Positions 55,951-64,000 of a stretch of 64,000 nt of DNA are shown one piece after another (position 1 is the stretch's first letter; each line of letters begins with the position of its first letter). Source of the stretch: an uncultured Prochlorococcus sp. (GTDB lineage Bacteria > Cyanobacteriota > Cyanobacteriia > PCC-6307 > Cyanobiaceae). The translations under genes were made by a program, and so were the position numbers. The stretch covers positions 1 through 64,000 of the forward strand of contig CACFEJ010000005.1 in the NCBI GenBank assembly GCA_902565305.1, given 5' to 3'. The notes beneath the pieces are model-generated. The model had not been told where the DNA came from. It was given only the letters and a program-made list of their open reading frames with translations, and made no database searches.

Positions 55951-56343
55951 TTGTTTATATTAGTATCTATTTTTCTTCCAATAATTATTTTTATTGCACC
56001 AATAAATGTAAATGCTGTGCAAGGCAATTTAGATTTATCAAGTGCTCAAACTTCAGTAGGCAAAAGATTTGCTAAAGTTTTTTGTGATGCTAAGAGGGAA
56101 GGTTTAGATTCTGATTTTGCTAGTGAATATGCTTTGAATAATACATATTTGAAATTTGTAGCATTTCCAGATGATGACGAATATTTGGCTGATTTATGGA
56201 ATTTCACCCATAATAATATATTAGATAATTGTGGTGAATTTGTAGATTTAAATGATCTAAAAGACCTAGAGATTTTTTTTAAAGAAGAAGGTTTAATTGC
56301 ATCAAATAGGGAACTCTACTTGCCAACTTTTGAGAATAATTAG
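55951..56343 (+). CDS. Secreted conserved hypothetical protein
   Basis: A 130-residue protein with a TTG start and a signal peptide (cleavage after NVNA). The mature part has SSAQTSVGKRFAKVFCDAKREGLDSD and a second Cys near NCGEFVDL, which suggests a disulfide. It has the look of a conserved lumenal or periplasmic picocyanobacterial protein, function unknown. Confidence 0.7.
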   Translation: MFILVSIFLPIIIFIAPINVNAVQGNLDLSSAQTSVGKRFAKVFCDAKREGLDSDFASEYALNNTYLKFVAFPDDDEYLADLWNFTHNNILDNCGEFVDLNDLKDLEIFFKEEGLIASNRELYLPTFENN

Positions 56344-56390
56344 ATTAAATTTTTAGCATGTACTAAAATACAAATAGAATATGAAATTTT

Positions 56391-56858
56391 ATGAAACTAT
56401 TAGGTTTAAATTCACCTGAAATATTCATAATATTAATAATTTTGCTTTCAATTTTAGGTCCAAAAAGAGTTGAAAAAGGTTTCTTATTATTCAAAAAACT
56501 ATTAAAGTTCCTCTTAAGTAAAGATGAAGATCTAAGCTCAGCAAATTCAAAAGTAAAACTAGAGGAACCAGAAGAAAATGAAGTTAAAGAAGAAACAATA
56601 GAGTCAGAAATAAAATCAGAGGAACCAGAAGAAAGTGAAGTTAAAGAAGAAACAATAGATTCAGAATTAAAATCAGAGGAACCAGAAGAAAGTGAAGTTA
56701 AAGAAGAAACAGTAGATTCAGAATTAAAATCAGAGGAACCAGAAGAAAGTGCAGTTAAAGGAGAGACAATAGAGCCAGAGGTAAAATCAATTAAACCTAA
56801 AAAAAGAACTGTTAAAGATAAAATAATTGACGTAGAAGTTGATTCTGATAAAAAATAA
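56391..56858 (+). CDS. TatA/B-like protein with acidic tandem-repeat tail
   Basis: A 155-residue protein. The N-terminal 45 residues match the Tat translocase TatA/TatB pattern (SPEIFIILIILLSILGPKRV followed by an amphipathic helix). The rest is a low-complexity acidic tail made of four 19-residue repeats of the type EEPEESEVKEETIDSELKS (residues 58-133), ending in a basic stretch. It could be a TatB-like subunit or a Tat-derived membrane anchor. Confidence 0.75.
   Translation: MKLLGLNSPEIFIILIILLSILGPKRVEKGFLLFKKLLKFLLSKDEDLSSANSKVKLEEPEENEVKEETIESEIKSEEPEESEVKEETIDSELKSEEPEESEVKEETVDSELKSEEPEESAVKGETIEPEVKSIKPKKRTVKDKIIDVEVDSDKK
56562..56789 (+). repeat. Four 57-bp direct repeats within the TatA/B-like gene
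   Basis: Four consecutive 57-bp units encode EEPEE(N/S)(E/A)VK(E/G)ET(I/V)(E/D)(S/P)E(I/L/V)KS. Copies two and three are nearly identical, which points to recent duplication and probable copy-number variation between strains. Confidence 0.9.
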
Positions 56859-56995
56859 TATTTAAAATAAATAAAAGAATACTAGACAAGCCTGAATCCT
56901 AAAAAAAAAGAAAATTTTAAAATAATTTGCTTATTTTTTAATAAATATGAAAAGTCTTTATTTTTAATATTTTAATTTGAATTAAAAGAAGGTTT

Positions 56996-57475
56996 TTATG
57001 AATCTAAAGCTACTTCAATAGCTGCTATTAAGTTTTCGTCAAAAGGTTTAACACCTGGCTTGAATCTTGCAATTACTTTACTATCTTTCCCTATTAGAAA
57101 CTTCTCGAAATTCCATTCAACATCTCCTTCAGGTTCAACTTTGTTAAGGGTTGTGTATGGTTCTGTGGTGTTGCCTTTGGCATGAACTTTTTCATAGATT
57201 TCAAACTTAACTCCATATTTTGTTGTGCAAAAATCTTTTATTTCTGAAAGAGAGTCGGGTTCTTGTTTTCCAAAATCATTACAAGGGAATGCAAGTATTC
57301 TTAGGCCTTTACTTGAATATAAATCATGTAGTTTTTGAAGATCCTCATACTGAGCAGTATTTCCGCAATAACTAGCTACATTAACAACTAAAATTACTTC
57401 CCCTGAATATTCACCTAGTTTTATTGATGATCCGTCTGCTGAAAGAACAGTAGTATTTTGTACGTCAACTTGCAT
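56996..57475 (-). CDS. Glutathione peroxidase
   Basis: A 159-residue GPx-family peroxidase with Cys rather than selenocysteine at the active site (VNVASYCGNT, Cys37). It also has the family blocks LAFPCNDFGKQEP and WNFEKFLIGKDSKVIARF. It probably reduces lipid hydroperoxides using thioredoxin or NADPH. Confidence 0.94.
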   Translation of the reverse strand: MQVDVQNTTVLSADGSSIKLGEYSGEVILVVNVASYCGNTAQYEDLQKLHDLYSSKGLRILAFPCNDFGKQEPDSLSEIKDFCTTKYGVKFEIYEKVHAKGNTTEPYTTLNKVEPEGDVEWNFEKFLIGKDSKVIARFKPGVKPFDENLIAAIEVALDS

Positions 57476-57604
57476 GTCTAAAAAAATTCACCCTTTGAAG
57501 ATAGCATTGTATAGACTTTATTGTGTTTAATTTATATGGTGGTTTTGGTTATTTCTTTTATAAGTTTTAATTTTTCATTTATTTAACCCTTTATAATAAT
57601 ATTA

Positions 57605-57862
57605 TTGATTAGTTTAAATTTGGACCCTTTAGACCCTCTTACTGAAATTATTAAATCCGGTCAAGGTTTTTCACCTGCAATTGCTTTAGAAAGAATTATT
57701 TGGGCAATGATTGGAATCTTTTTTTTAGGAGCAATTTCAAGATCAATAACCAATAGCATGCGAAGTCAAAATTGGTTTGGTAGAAATTTTTTATTTAGTT
57801 ATTCTAAAGATAAAAAAATTACAGATGATAAATCTTCACAACCTTCTGTTGATGACGAATAA
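57605..57862 (+). CDS. Conserved small membrane protein
   Basis: An 85-residue protein with a TTG start, one central helix (IIWAMIGIFFLGAI near residues 32-45) and a polar tail ending PSVDDE. It is 11 nt before purT on the same strand. Not recognised. Confidence 0.65.
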   Translation: MISLNLDPLDPLTEIIKSGQGFSPAIALERIIWAMIGIFFLGAISRSITNSMRSQNWFGRNFLFSYSKDKKITDDKSSQPSVDDE

Positions 57863-57873
57863 GTTTTACATAT

Positions 57874-59049
57874 ATGAAAGAATCAATTTTTTCTAAAAAG
57901 AGAATTTTATTGCTTGGTAGTGGCGAGCTTGGAAAAGAATTAGTAATAGAATCCAAAAGATTAGGATTAGAAGTTATTGCAATCGATCGATATGAAAAAG
58001 CTCCTGCAATGCAAGTAGCTGATTATTCAAGAGTAATTGATATGAGAGACAAAAATATTTTAAAAAATGTTATAAAAGAATTTAAGCCTGACTATGTTGT
58101 CCCAGAAATAGAGGCACTTTCAATTGAAGCCTTAAAAGAACTCGAGGATGAAGGATTCAATATTGTTCCAAACGCCAGAACTGTAGAAATTACAATGAAT
58201 AGAGATAAAATTAGAGACTTAGCTTCTAAAGATTTAAAAATTAAAACTGCAAATTTTGATTATATTTTTGAATTTGATGATTTAGAAAATAAAGCAGATG
58301 AAATTGGATTTCCACTTTTACTTAAGCCTTTAATGAGTTCTTCAGGAAAAGGGCAGAGTTTGGTTGAAACAAAAAATGATTTACAAAATGCTTGGAAACA
58401 GGCACAAGCAAATTCAAGAGGAAAGGTTAAAGGCGTAATTATTGAAGAATTTATTAATTTTGATTTTGAGTTTACTCTTCTATCTGTAAGAAAAGAAAAT
58501 GGTGAAAATATTTTTTGTTTACCAATTGGACATCTTCAATCTAATGGAGACTATCAATGTAGTTGGCAACCTTTAGAGATTAAGGAGTCCTTAATTATTG
58601 AAGCTAAGAAAATGACAAGTAGGATATTAAATAACCTTGATGGAGCTGGATTATACGGAGTAGAGTTTTTTATAAGAGGAAGTGAGGTTATATTTTCAGA
58701 ATTATCTCCAAGACCACATGACACTGGAATGGTTACATTAGTTAGTCAAAATATTAATGAATTTGAATTACATTTAAGGGCTTTTTTAAATTTACCAATA
58801 CCTCATATAGATCTAATTGAACCCTCTGCAACCAGAGTTATACTATCTAACCAAGAGTATCTAAATCCTATTTATGAGGGTCTTAATGAAGCATTAGAAT
58901 TTGAAAAGACTAAAGTGCTCATATTTGGTAAGCCAGTTTCCAGAAAAGGCAGAAGAATGGGCGTTGTTCTCTCATCAAATTCTGACATTAATTTGGCTAG
59001 AAAAAATGCAGATGAAGCTGCTCGTAAAATAAAAGTCAGTACTATATAA
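57874..59049 (+). CDS. purT: Formate-dependent GAR transformylase (PurT)
   Basis: An ATP-grasp enzyme that makes formyl-GAR from GAR, formate and ATP in purine synthesis. The N-terminal LLGSGELGKELVIE starts near residue 13, the ATP-grasp core has PLLLKPLMSSSGKGQS near residue 147, and the metal-binding EFFIRGSEVIFSELSPRPHD is near residue 265. A length of 391 aa is normal. Confidence 0.96.
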   Translation: MKESIFSKKRILLLGSGELGKELVIESKRLGLEVIAIDRYEKAPAMQVADYSRVIDMRDKNILKNVIKEFKPDYVVPEIEALSIEALKELEDEGFNIVPNARTVEITMNRDKIRDLASKDLKIKTANFDYIFEFDDLENKADEIGFPLLLKPLMSSSGKGQSLVETKNDLQNAWKQAQANSRGKVKGVIIEEFINFDFEFTLLSVRKENGENIFCLPIGHLQSNGDYQCSWQPLEIKESLIIEAKKMTSRILNNLDGAGLYGVEFFIRGSEVIFSELSPRPHDTGMVTLVSQNINEFELHLRAFLNLPIPHIDLIEPSATRVILSNQEYLNPIYEGLNEALEFEKTKVLIFGKPVSRKGRRMGVVLSSNSDINLARKNADEAARKIKVSTI

Positions 59050-59142
59050 ATATTAAATAAAAATAACGAAAAAAATACTTATTTCCTTTGTTTTTGTTCT
59101 ATGCCGCTCTGGGTATTATTTGAGTATGTTCTTTATTTCATA

Positions 59143-59343
59143 ATGATAGAAAATTATAAAGGTTGGGATATTACTTTAAATTGGGATAATAAAGACTATC
59201 TCGAGAGGGGTACTAATAAAAGTAATTTTTTTAATCAAAAGGAAAAATGGATTGGTGTTCACTTAAATGGTGAAAAAATCTTTGGTTCTTCTCTTAAAGA
59301 AATTAGGCATATTATTGATTATCCTAGTTTGCATGAAAAGTAG
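59143..59343 (+). CDS. Small hypothetical protein
   Basis: A 66-residue ORF taken from ATG at 59143 (the frame opens at 59101 but the added residues are hydrophobic and A+T-driven). It looks like a small beta-rich domain: MIENYKGWDITLNWDNKDYL, then KWIGVHLNGEKIFGSSLKEI. Not recognised. Confidence 0.55.
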   Translation: MIENYKGWDITLNWDNKDYLERGTNKSNFFNQKEKWIGVHLNGEKIFGSSLKEIRHIIDYPSLHEK

Positions 59344-59357
59344 GTTAAAAGATTTTT

Positions 59358-59519
59358 TTAATTATCCTGATTATTTTCATTATCTTCAATAAGTTCATTA
59401 GCAAGTTTTCTTAAATCCCCCTTAATCGAGACCCACGTAAAGGCGATTATAAAAATTGAAGCAGATATTGCAACAGTGATTTTTTCGACAGGGGACATTC
59501 CAAGTGCAATAGCAAACAT
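59358..59519 (-). CDS. Tiny membrane protein
   Basis: A 53-residue ORF, ATG at 59519: one helix (about residues 14-31) followed by IKGDLRKLANELIEDNENNQDN. It appears to be a conserved-type micro-membrane protein; function unknown. Confidence 0.6.
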   Translation of the reverse strand: MFAIALGMSPVEKITVAISASIFIIAFTWVSIKGDLRKLANELIEDNENNQDN

Positions 59520-59678
59520 TTCAAACTAAATACTAATTTTTCATTATATTGGATTTTTTTAATTAGTTAGAATCAATTTTTTTTTTGCAATGATATTTAA
59601 TTATTCAAAATATAAAAATTAAAATTACTTATTTTATTTATTGTTTCTGATTTCAATTTTATTCAGTAAGATTAAATT

Positions 59679-59900
59679 ATGGAAAAAAAAAAGTGCCCCC
59701 AATGTAAAAATTTAATTTTAAAAACTTCCCCAACATGTTTATATTGTGGTAGACCTAATAAATTTATAACTAAGGAATACGTAAATAAAAAGTGGAATAA
59801 AGATAATAATAAAAATGTATTTGATTCTATTTTTATTAATAAGTATCTTGTATTTATTTTATTTTTAATATTTACAATTACTTTTATTATATTTAGATAA
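59679..59900 (+). CDS. Zinc-ribbon membrane protein
   Basis: A 73-residue protein with an N-terminal zinc ribbon (CPQC at residues 6-9 and CLYC at 20-23) and a C-terminal helix (residues 53-72). Same architecture as the 34809 protein though shorter, suggesting a small group of membrane zinc-ribbon proteins in this genome. Confidence 0.72.
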   Translation: MEKKKCPQCKNLILKTSPTCLYCGRPNKFITKEYVNKKWNKDNNKNVFDSIFINKYLVFILFLIFTITFIIFR

Positions 59901-59914
59901 ATAACATAAATTAA

Positions 59915-62521
59915 TTACTCTATTATTGCATCTAATACTTCTGTAGTATTTGTTGATAGTTTATTTTTTTTAATCTGTTTTATTGTTTCTACCATATTAC
60001 TTTTGTAAGGGTCTGAATAATAATTGTATCTACTAAATACTTTCACAAAACGGGAAATTACGATTGGATTTAATTTATCAAAGTCAATTATCTTTTTTGC
60101 AATATATTTATAACCAGAACCATCCATTGCATGAAAAGTACTATTTCTTGTTACGAAATTATTTAATATAGCTCTTAAAGTGTTTGGTGATTTTGAATCA
60201 AAAAACTTATTTTCAAATAATTTTTCAATGCTGTTTGTTTTTTCATCAATTTCTATAGATGCATTGAATGAGAACCAACTATCCAAAACGACACTATTAT
60301 TTTTCCATTTATTGAAGAATATATTTGAAATAATTTTTCTTTCAGGACAATTAATTCTACTGAAAGAATTCAATGCAGCTTTTGCTAGCGTCATCGAATT
60401 ACTGTCGACATAATCAATTATTTTGCATTTAATTTCCTGATCATTACTGTGCAAGAGTAGTTTCCAAATAGTTTCGATTAGTTTTCTTTCATTTTTACCT
60501 TCTGGCCAAACTCTATATAGATTTTTCTCTATTTCTTGGAGCTTAAAATATAATTCTTCTTTTAATTTGGTACCGAATAAATGATTTAGTTCGTCAATAG
60601 TTTTATATATCTTTAAAGGGTCTATATTTTCCATCTCTGATTCAATTTCAGCAAATGTCGGAATACTTAGTAATTCTGATAAAAGAGACAAATTTATATC
60701 TTTATTTTTTATAAATGATATAAAAGTGCTTATTAATTTATTTTCAACTTTGTGATCTGGCTTTTCATCTAATCTGCACAAAATGATTTTTTTAAATAAT
60801 TCTCTAACTGTATTTGATAGTGTAAAAAAATCTTTTTCATATTTTAAGATTAAAAATTTTTCATCCAAGGTAGTGTCAGATTCCCACTCAACTGGTGAGG
60901 AGAATTCGCGAAAATAAGTAACTATAGGGATTTGGAGGTGAGATCTTAAATTCTTAAAAATAAATTCTTGTTTTTTTGTTTTTAAAACAACTGTTTTTTC
61001 TATTCTTTTATTGTCTCCAAAAAATATAGCCAGATTTATAGGAATTATTAGAGGTAAATCATTATATGGGTTCTTCTTTATTGGATTACTTTGAGAGGCT
61101 TGAATTGTGAGTTTTTCGTCTTTTTGATCCCAGATTCTCTTGAATTTAACTTTTGGTGTGCCATTTTGCTTGTACCAGACTTTAAATTCTTCAGGATCAA
61201 TTTCCTTATTATGTTCTAAAATTTTTTCGACAAATTGGTCTATTGTTGCTGCCTTTCCATCAAATGTTGAGATGTAATTACTAAATCCTTTATAGAAATT
61301 TTCATCTTTTACAAGCTTGTTAATCATTCTAATTATTTCTGCTCCTTTTTCGTAAATCGTAGTTGTGTAGAAATTGTCTATTTCTTGGTATCTTTCTGGC
61401 ATTACAGGATGTGATGTTGGACCAGAATCCTCTCTAAATTGATTTCTTCTAAGAAATTTTGCATCCTCAAGTCTCTTGATTTCATGATTATGAAGGTCTG
61501 CTGTGAACTGTTGATCTCTGAAAACTGTTAAACCCTCTTTAAGAGATAATTGAAACCAATCCCTACAAGTCACTCTATTACCAGTCCAATTATGGAAGTA
61601 TTCATGGGCGATGACACCCTCTATTCTCTCTAATTCCTCATCAGTTGTTGTTTCAGAATTAGCGAGTATTAGTTTTGAGTTGAAAATATTGAGACTTTTA
61701 TTTTCCATTGCTCCCATATTAAAGTGCCTTATTGCAACTATATTGAACAATGACAAATCGTATTCAAGGTTAAATTTATCTTCGTCCCATCTCATGGATT
61801 TCTGTAAGGAACTTATTGCATGTTGGACATATTTTTCATCACCATATTCAACATAAATATTTATTTTTACTTTTTTATTCGATTTTGTTATGAAATTATC
61901 TTTTACACAATTAAGTTTACCCGCTACTAATGCAAATAGATATGAGGGTTTTGGATATGGGTCTTCCCAAATTATTTCATGTCGGTTATTTGTAAGATCA
62001 TTTTCTTTTAAGATATTACCATTTGAAAGTAAAACGGGATAATCATTCTTGTCGGCCTCTATTCTCACAGTGTATTTGCTTAGAATATCAGGTCTATCAG
62101 AGTGAAAACTTATTCTTCTAAATCCCTCTGCCTCGCATTGTGTAGTTATAATTCCATTACTCTCATACATTCCTAAAAGGGATGTATTTTCCTTTGGTTT
62201 AATTATTCCTTCTATTTTTAATAAAAAATTATCTTTATTTATATTTTTAATTTTTAAGTTATTTTTTTGTTGTTTGTAGTATTCCTCTTCTAGTAATAAA
62301 TCATCTATAAATATTTTTTTTATTAATATATCCGTACCATCTAGAATTAGATTTCTGACATTCTTATTTTTTTTTACCAATTTTAGTTTGGTCGTAACAT
62401 TCACGGCATTTTTCTTAATTACGAAGTCCAAAAAGATTTCTGGAATCTCATAATCAAAAACTTTGTAATCTTTAAGTTTTACATATCTTGAAATACTTTT
62501 TTGGCCTACTGGATTGTTCAT
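59915..62521 (-). CDS. pepN: Aminopeptidase N
   Basis: An M1-family zinc aminopeptidase, 868 aa. The exopeptidase motif GAMENKS sits shortly before the zinc site HEYFH at residues 306-310, with the third ligand Glu329 (LKEG). DUF3458-type C-terminal domains complete the chain. It trims N-terminal residues of cytosolic peptides. Full length for the bacterial PepN form. Confidence 0.96.
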   Translation of the reverse strand: MNNPVGQKSISRYVKLKDYKVFDYEIPEIFLDFVIKKNAVNVTTKLKLVKKNKNVRNLILDGTDILIKKIFIDDLLLEEEYYKQQKNNLKIKNINKDNFLLKIEGIIKPKENTSLLGMYESNGIITTQCEAEGFRRISFHSDRPDILSKYTVRIEADKNDYPVLLSNGNILKENDLTNNRHEIIWEDPYPKPSYLFALVAGKLNCVKDNFITKSNKKVKINIYVEYGDEKYVQHAISSLQKSMRWDEDKFNLEYDLSLFNIVAIRHFNMGAMENKSLNIFNSKLILANSETTTDEELERIEGVIAHEYFHNWTGNRVTCRDWFQLSLKEGLTVFRDQQFTADLHNHEIKRLEDAKFLRRNQFREDSGPTSHPVMPERYQEIDNFYTTTIYEKGAEIIRMINKLVKDENFYKGFSNYISTFDGKAATIDQFVEKILEHNKEIDPEEFKVWYKQNGTPKVKFKRIWDQKDEKLTIQASQSNPIKKNPYNDLPLIIPINLAIFFGDNKRIEKTVVLKTKKQEFIFKNLRSHLQIPIVTYFREFSSPVEWESDTTLDEKFLILKYEKDFFTLSNTVRELFKKIILCRLDEKPDHKVENKLISTFISFIKNKDINLSLLSELLSIPTFAEIESEMENIDPLKIYKTIDELNHLFGTKLKEELYFKLQEIEKNLYRVWPEGKNERKLIETIWKLLLHSNDQEIKCKIIDYVDSNSMTLAKAALNSFSRINCPERKIISNIFFNKWKNNSVVLDSWFSFNASIEIDEKTNSIEKLFENKFFDSKSPNTLRAILNNFVTRNSTFHAMDGSGYKYIAKKIIDFDKLNPIVISRFVKVFSRYNYYSDPYKSNMVETIKQIKKNKLSTNTTEVLDAIIE

Positions 62522-62570
62522 CTTTAAAAAGAATTTCGGAAGTTAAAAAATCTAGAATATTTATTTGAAA

Positions 62571-62936
62571 TTATAAGTTAGAACTTTGATCTTCTGATTG
62601 ACAGTAATGTGCTTTAACTTTCCCTGAAGGAAGTATTTCGTATAAAGAAGGATTATTAATATCAGGCGATCCGTCCTTATTAAATTGGTATCTCCAGTCC
62701 CATTTTTTATCTGTAAAGGAAATATAATCTTTTCTTAGAGAATATGGAAGCATAAGCTTTTTTTTATTCCAATTAATATTTATAAATGCTCCTGGCTTTA
62801 ACTCAGATATCTCTTCTACTATTGAAAAGTCACCATTAATATTATTTCTCATCACAAGATTAAGCTTTGAATTTTCACATACATAGCAACTATTTAAAGC
62901 TAATAAAAGTATTGAGGTAGTAAAAAATGAATGAAT
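62571..62936 (-). CDS. Lipoprotein, hypothetical, with probable ATT start
   Basis: An ordinary start search gives a 94-aa protein from GTG 62855. However, the same frame is open upstream and encodes a lipoprotein signal: HSFFTTSILLLALNSC, with lipobox LNSC. An AAGGAG site (62945-62950) is 8 nt before an ATT codon (62934-62936) that opens this segment, while no ATG, GTG or TTG exists there. I therefore extend the gene to ATT at 62936 (121 aa). The mature part has ITW-like beta strands and is not recognised. Alternatively the true start was lost by mutation. Confidence 0.55.
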   Translation of the reverse strand: MHSFFTTSILLLALNSCYVCENSKLNLVMRNNINGDFSIVEEISELKPGAFININWNKKKLMLPYSLRKDYISFTDKKWDWRYQFNKDGSPDINNPSLYEILPSGKVKAHYCQSEDQSSNL

Positions 62937-63007
62937 TTTTTTAGCTCCTTTTAAAATAGATTTACTTTCAAGTTAAATGACTTAATTAAAAATCTTTTTG
63001 GATCGAT

Positions 63008-63724
63008 TTATATCATAATAGATTGCATACTTTTTAGATCTACAAGATTACAATCTAATTCCTCTTCAATATCCTGAACTGAAATAAAATTATTTAAAAA
63101 ACCTGAATATTTTGCATCTCCGCCTATGGTACTTGAAAGTATATATTTTGGATTGAATTTGTTTATCAATTTTGGGATTACATCAGCACCTTTTACAAAA
63201 GAACCAACTAGGGGTAATTCTAAATTTTTTGTAGGTGTAATGACTGCATCAAGACGTTGCTTGTTTAAATTTTCATCAAGATATCCATGGGGTTCTATAT
63301 AAAACCCATTATCTTGATCGTCTTTAACAATATATCCGTTTTCTATTTGTGGCACTGGAGCCCCAGCAGTTGCTTCAAAACTTAAATAAAAAAGATTTGT
63401 CTTTTCAGTCGGCTTAAGTACTTTAATTGAACTAAAACCAATTTTTTTTAATGTTTCAACAGCACTTTTAGGGCAAATTATAGGAATATCCTTTCTGAAC
63501 ATTTCTAATGTTGGAACATGACAGTGGTCAGGTAATCCTTGGGTTAACAAAATAATATCTATTTTTTTATCTATTGGAATTTCTTCTTCTAATGATCCTT
63601 TAAAAAACCACTCACCTGGAGGAAATATTAAATCTCCTTTGAGCCAAGGATCAATAATTAAATTGGTTTTTTTAAATTTTATAAGCCAACCATTCGAACC
63701 AAGGTAGGTAGCTTCAAAAGTCAT
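63008..63724 (-). CDS. MBL-fold hydrolase-like protein with altered metal site
   Basis: A 238-residue metallo-beta-lactamase-fold protein. The usual THxHxDH motif reads TQGLPDHCH at residues 61-69: the first two His are Gln and Leu, while Asp66 and His67 remain. The rest of the fold is intact (LGSNGWLIKF start, IDPWLKGDL strand, YIEPHGYLDE). Either a different metal arrangement or a non-catalytic role. Similar variants occur in plant and cyanobacterial homologues to my knowledge. Confidence 0.82.
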   Translation of the reverse strand: MTFEATYLGSNGWLIKFKKTNLIIDPWLKGDLIFPPGEWFFKGSLEEEIPIDKKIDIILLTQGLPDHCHVPTLEMFRKDIPIICPKSAVETLKKIGFSSIKVLKPTEKTNLFYLSFEATAGAPVPQIENGYIVKDDQDNGFYIEPHGYLDENLNKQRLDAVITPTKNLELPLVGSFVKGADVIPKLINKFNPKYILSSTIGGDAKYSGFLNNFISVQDIEEELDCNLVDLKSMQSIMI

Positions 63725-63790
63725 TAATCATTAATTGTTTAATTAGACTATAAGGTAATTTTGGCTTTATCGAGAAGTTACTAATTTAGA

Positions 63791-64000
63791 TTAGTTTGTC
63801 TCATTTAAGATTTGAAATGACTTGCTTTTTAGATTAAATATTAAAACTTGATTATCTTTATAACTAATTTCAAAGTTTTCTTTTTCTAGCATTTGTATTG
63901 GTATTAGAGCTAATCCTCCTGTTCTTGAAAATATAATTGGGATGGTACTATTTTTAGTCCCATTCATTTTTTGTAAGTCAATAGCTTGAGAAACTATTTT
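63791..64000 (-). CDS. C-terminal end of a gene cut by the window edge
   Basis: An open frame of 69 codons reaches the right edge, ending in KSFQILNETN before TAA at 63791. The visible part is beta-rich (STIPIIFSRTGGLALIPIQM). An internal ATG exists, but the frame runs upstream to the edge. The product is not recognised. Confidence 0.5.
   Translation of the reverse strand, partial: KIVSQAIDLQKMNGTKNSTIPIIFSRTGGLALIPIQMLEKENFEISYKDNQVLIFNLKSKSFQILNETN

Noticed and set aside
1-64000. tRNA genes
   Set aside because: I looked for T-loop-like GGTTCRAAYCC blocks on both strands; the few hits with GATTCGAATT fall inside gyrA and the DUF1330 gene and have no cloverleaf.
1-64000. CRISPR array, insertion sequence or prophage
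   Set aside because: No regularly spaced repeats outside the two in-gene repeats, no transposase, integrase or phage structural gene.

Overview
The window reads as chromosome of a marine picocyanobacterium, almost certainly a high-light-adapted Prochlorococcus. The DNA is strongly A+T rich by eye, genes are densely packed with many small overlaps, and the gene set is cyanobacterial: ChlI, PetG, cytochrome cM, a plant-type lycopene cyclase, CrtE, OpcA, PAP/fibrillin proteins, and the small RNA Yfr1 between guaB and trxA. There is no rRNA, no recognisable tRNA, no CRISPR array, no integrase or transposase, and no prophage module.

Layout. 0-14 kb is core metabolism: the opcA end, cbiA (cobalamin), a DUF212 protein, crtE, folD, an HD phosphohydrolase, leuA, a GH57 glucan enzyme, crtL and gyrA. 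13.8-22 kb carries guaB, Yfr1, trxA, hisH, rsmD, petG, cytM, a SpoU methyltransferase, chlI, ruvC, a folate ligase, sufE and hom. 22-30 kb holds a two-gene piece of a peptide-type ABC importer, a secreted DUF1400 hydrolase, an MFS carrier and a PfkB kinase. 30-34 kb has the ATP-grasp / alpha-E / transglutaminase operon. 35.8-42 kb is a zinc-homeostasis locus: a WD40 protein and CobW GTPase, znuA, znuC, zur and znuB, with two look-alike 19-bp operator candidates. 42-63 kb is an accessory-looking stretch of very small, mostly membrane or secreted proteins. Set among them are recognisable genes: OsmC, two fibrillins, an Mrr-type nuclease, a thioesterase, dus, a Tat-like protein, gpx, purT, pepN and an MBL-fold protein.

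The most interesting reading is in the zinc locus. A domain of about 105 residues, bounded by an FEW[A/T]G motif and an FTxHxxxEF motif, is inserted both into the periplasmic zinc-binding protein ZnuA and into the CobW GTPase. In both proteins a His-rich run follows it. The two genes are neighbours, and a candidate Zur box lies before each. This suggests one metal-sensing or metal-handling module used in two compartments.

Other notable points are: Yfr1 and a second RNA with the same CTCCTCACACAC core at 43.0 kb, next to a short terminator-bounded unit that carries a near-complement of that core; an isolated dwarf transcript on the minus strand at 35.14-35.45 kb with a perfect Shine-Dalgarno site and tiny ORFs; a lipoprotein whose signal peptide can only start at a non-standard codon such as ATT; and a small gene cut by an in-frame TAA. 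About twenty genes shorter than 60 codons were read directly from the sequence and are listed.
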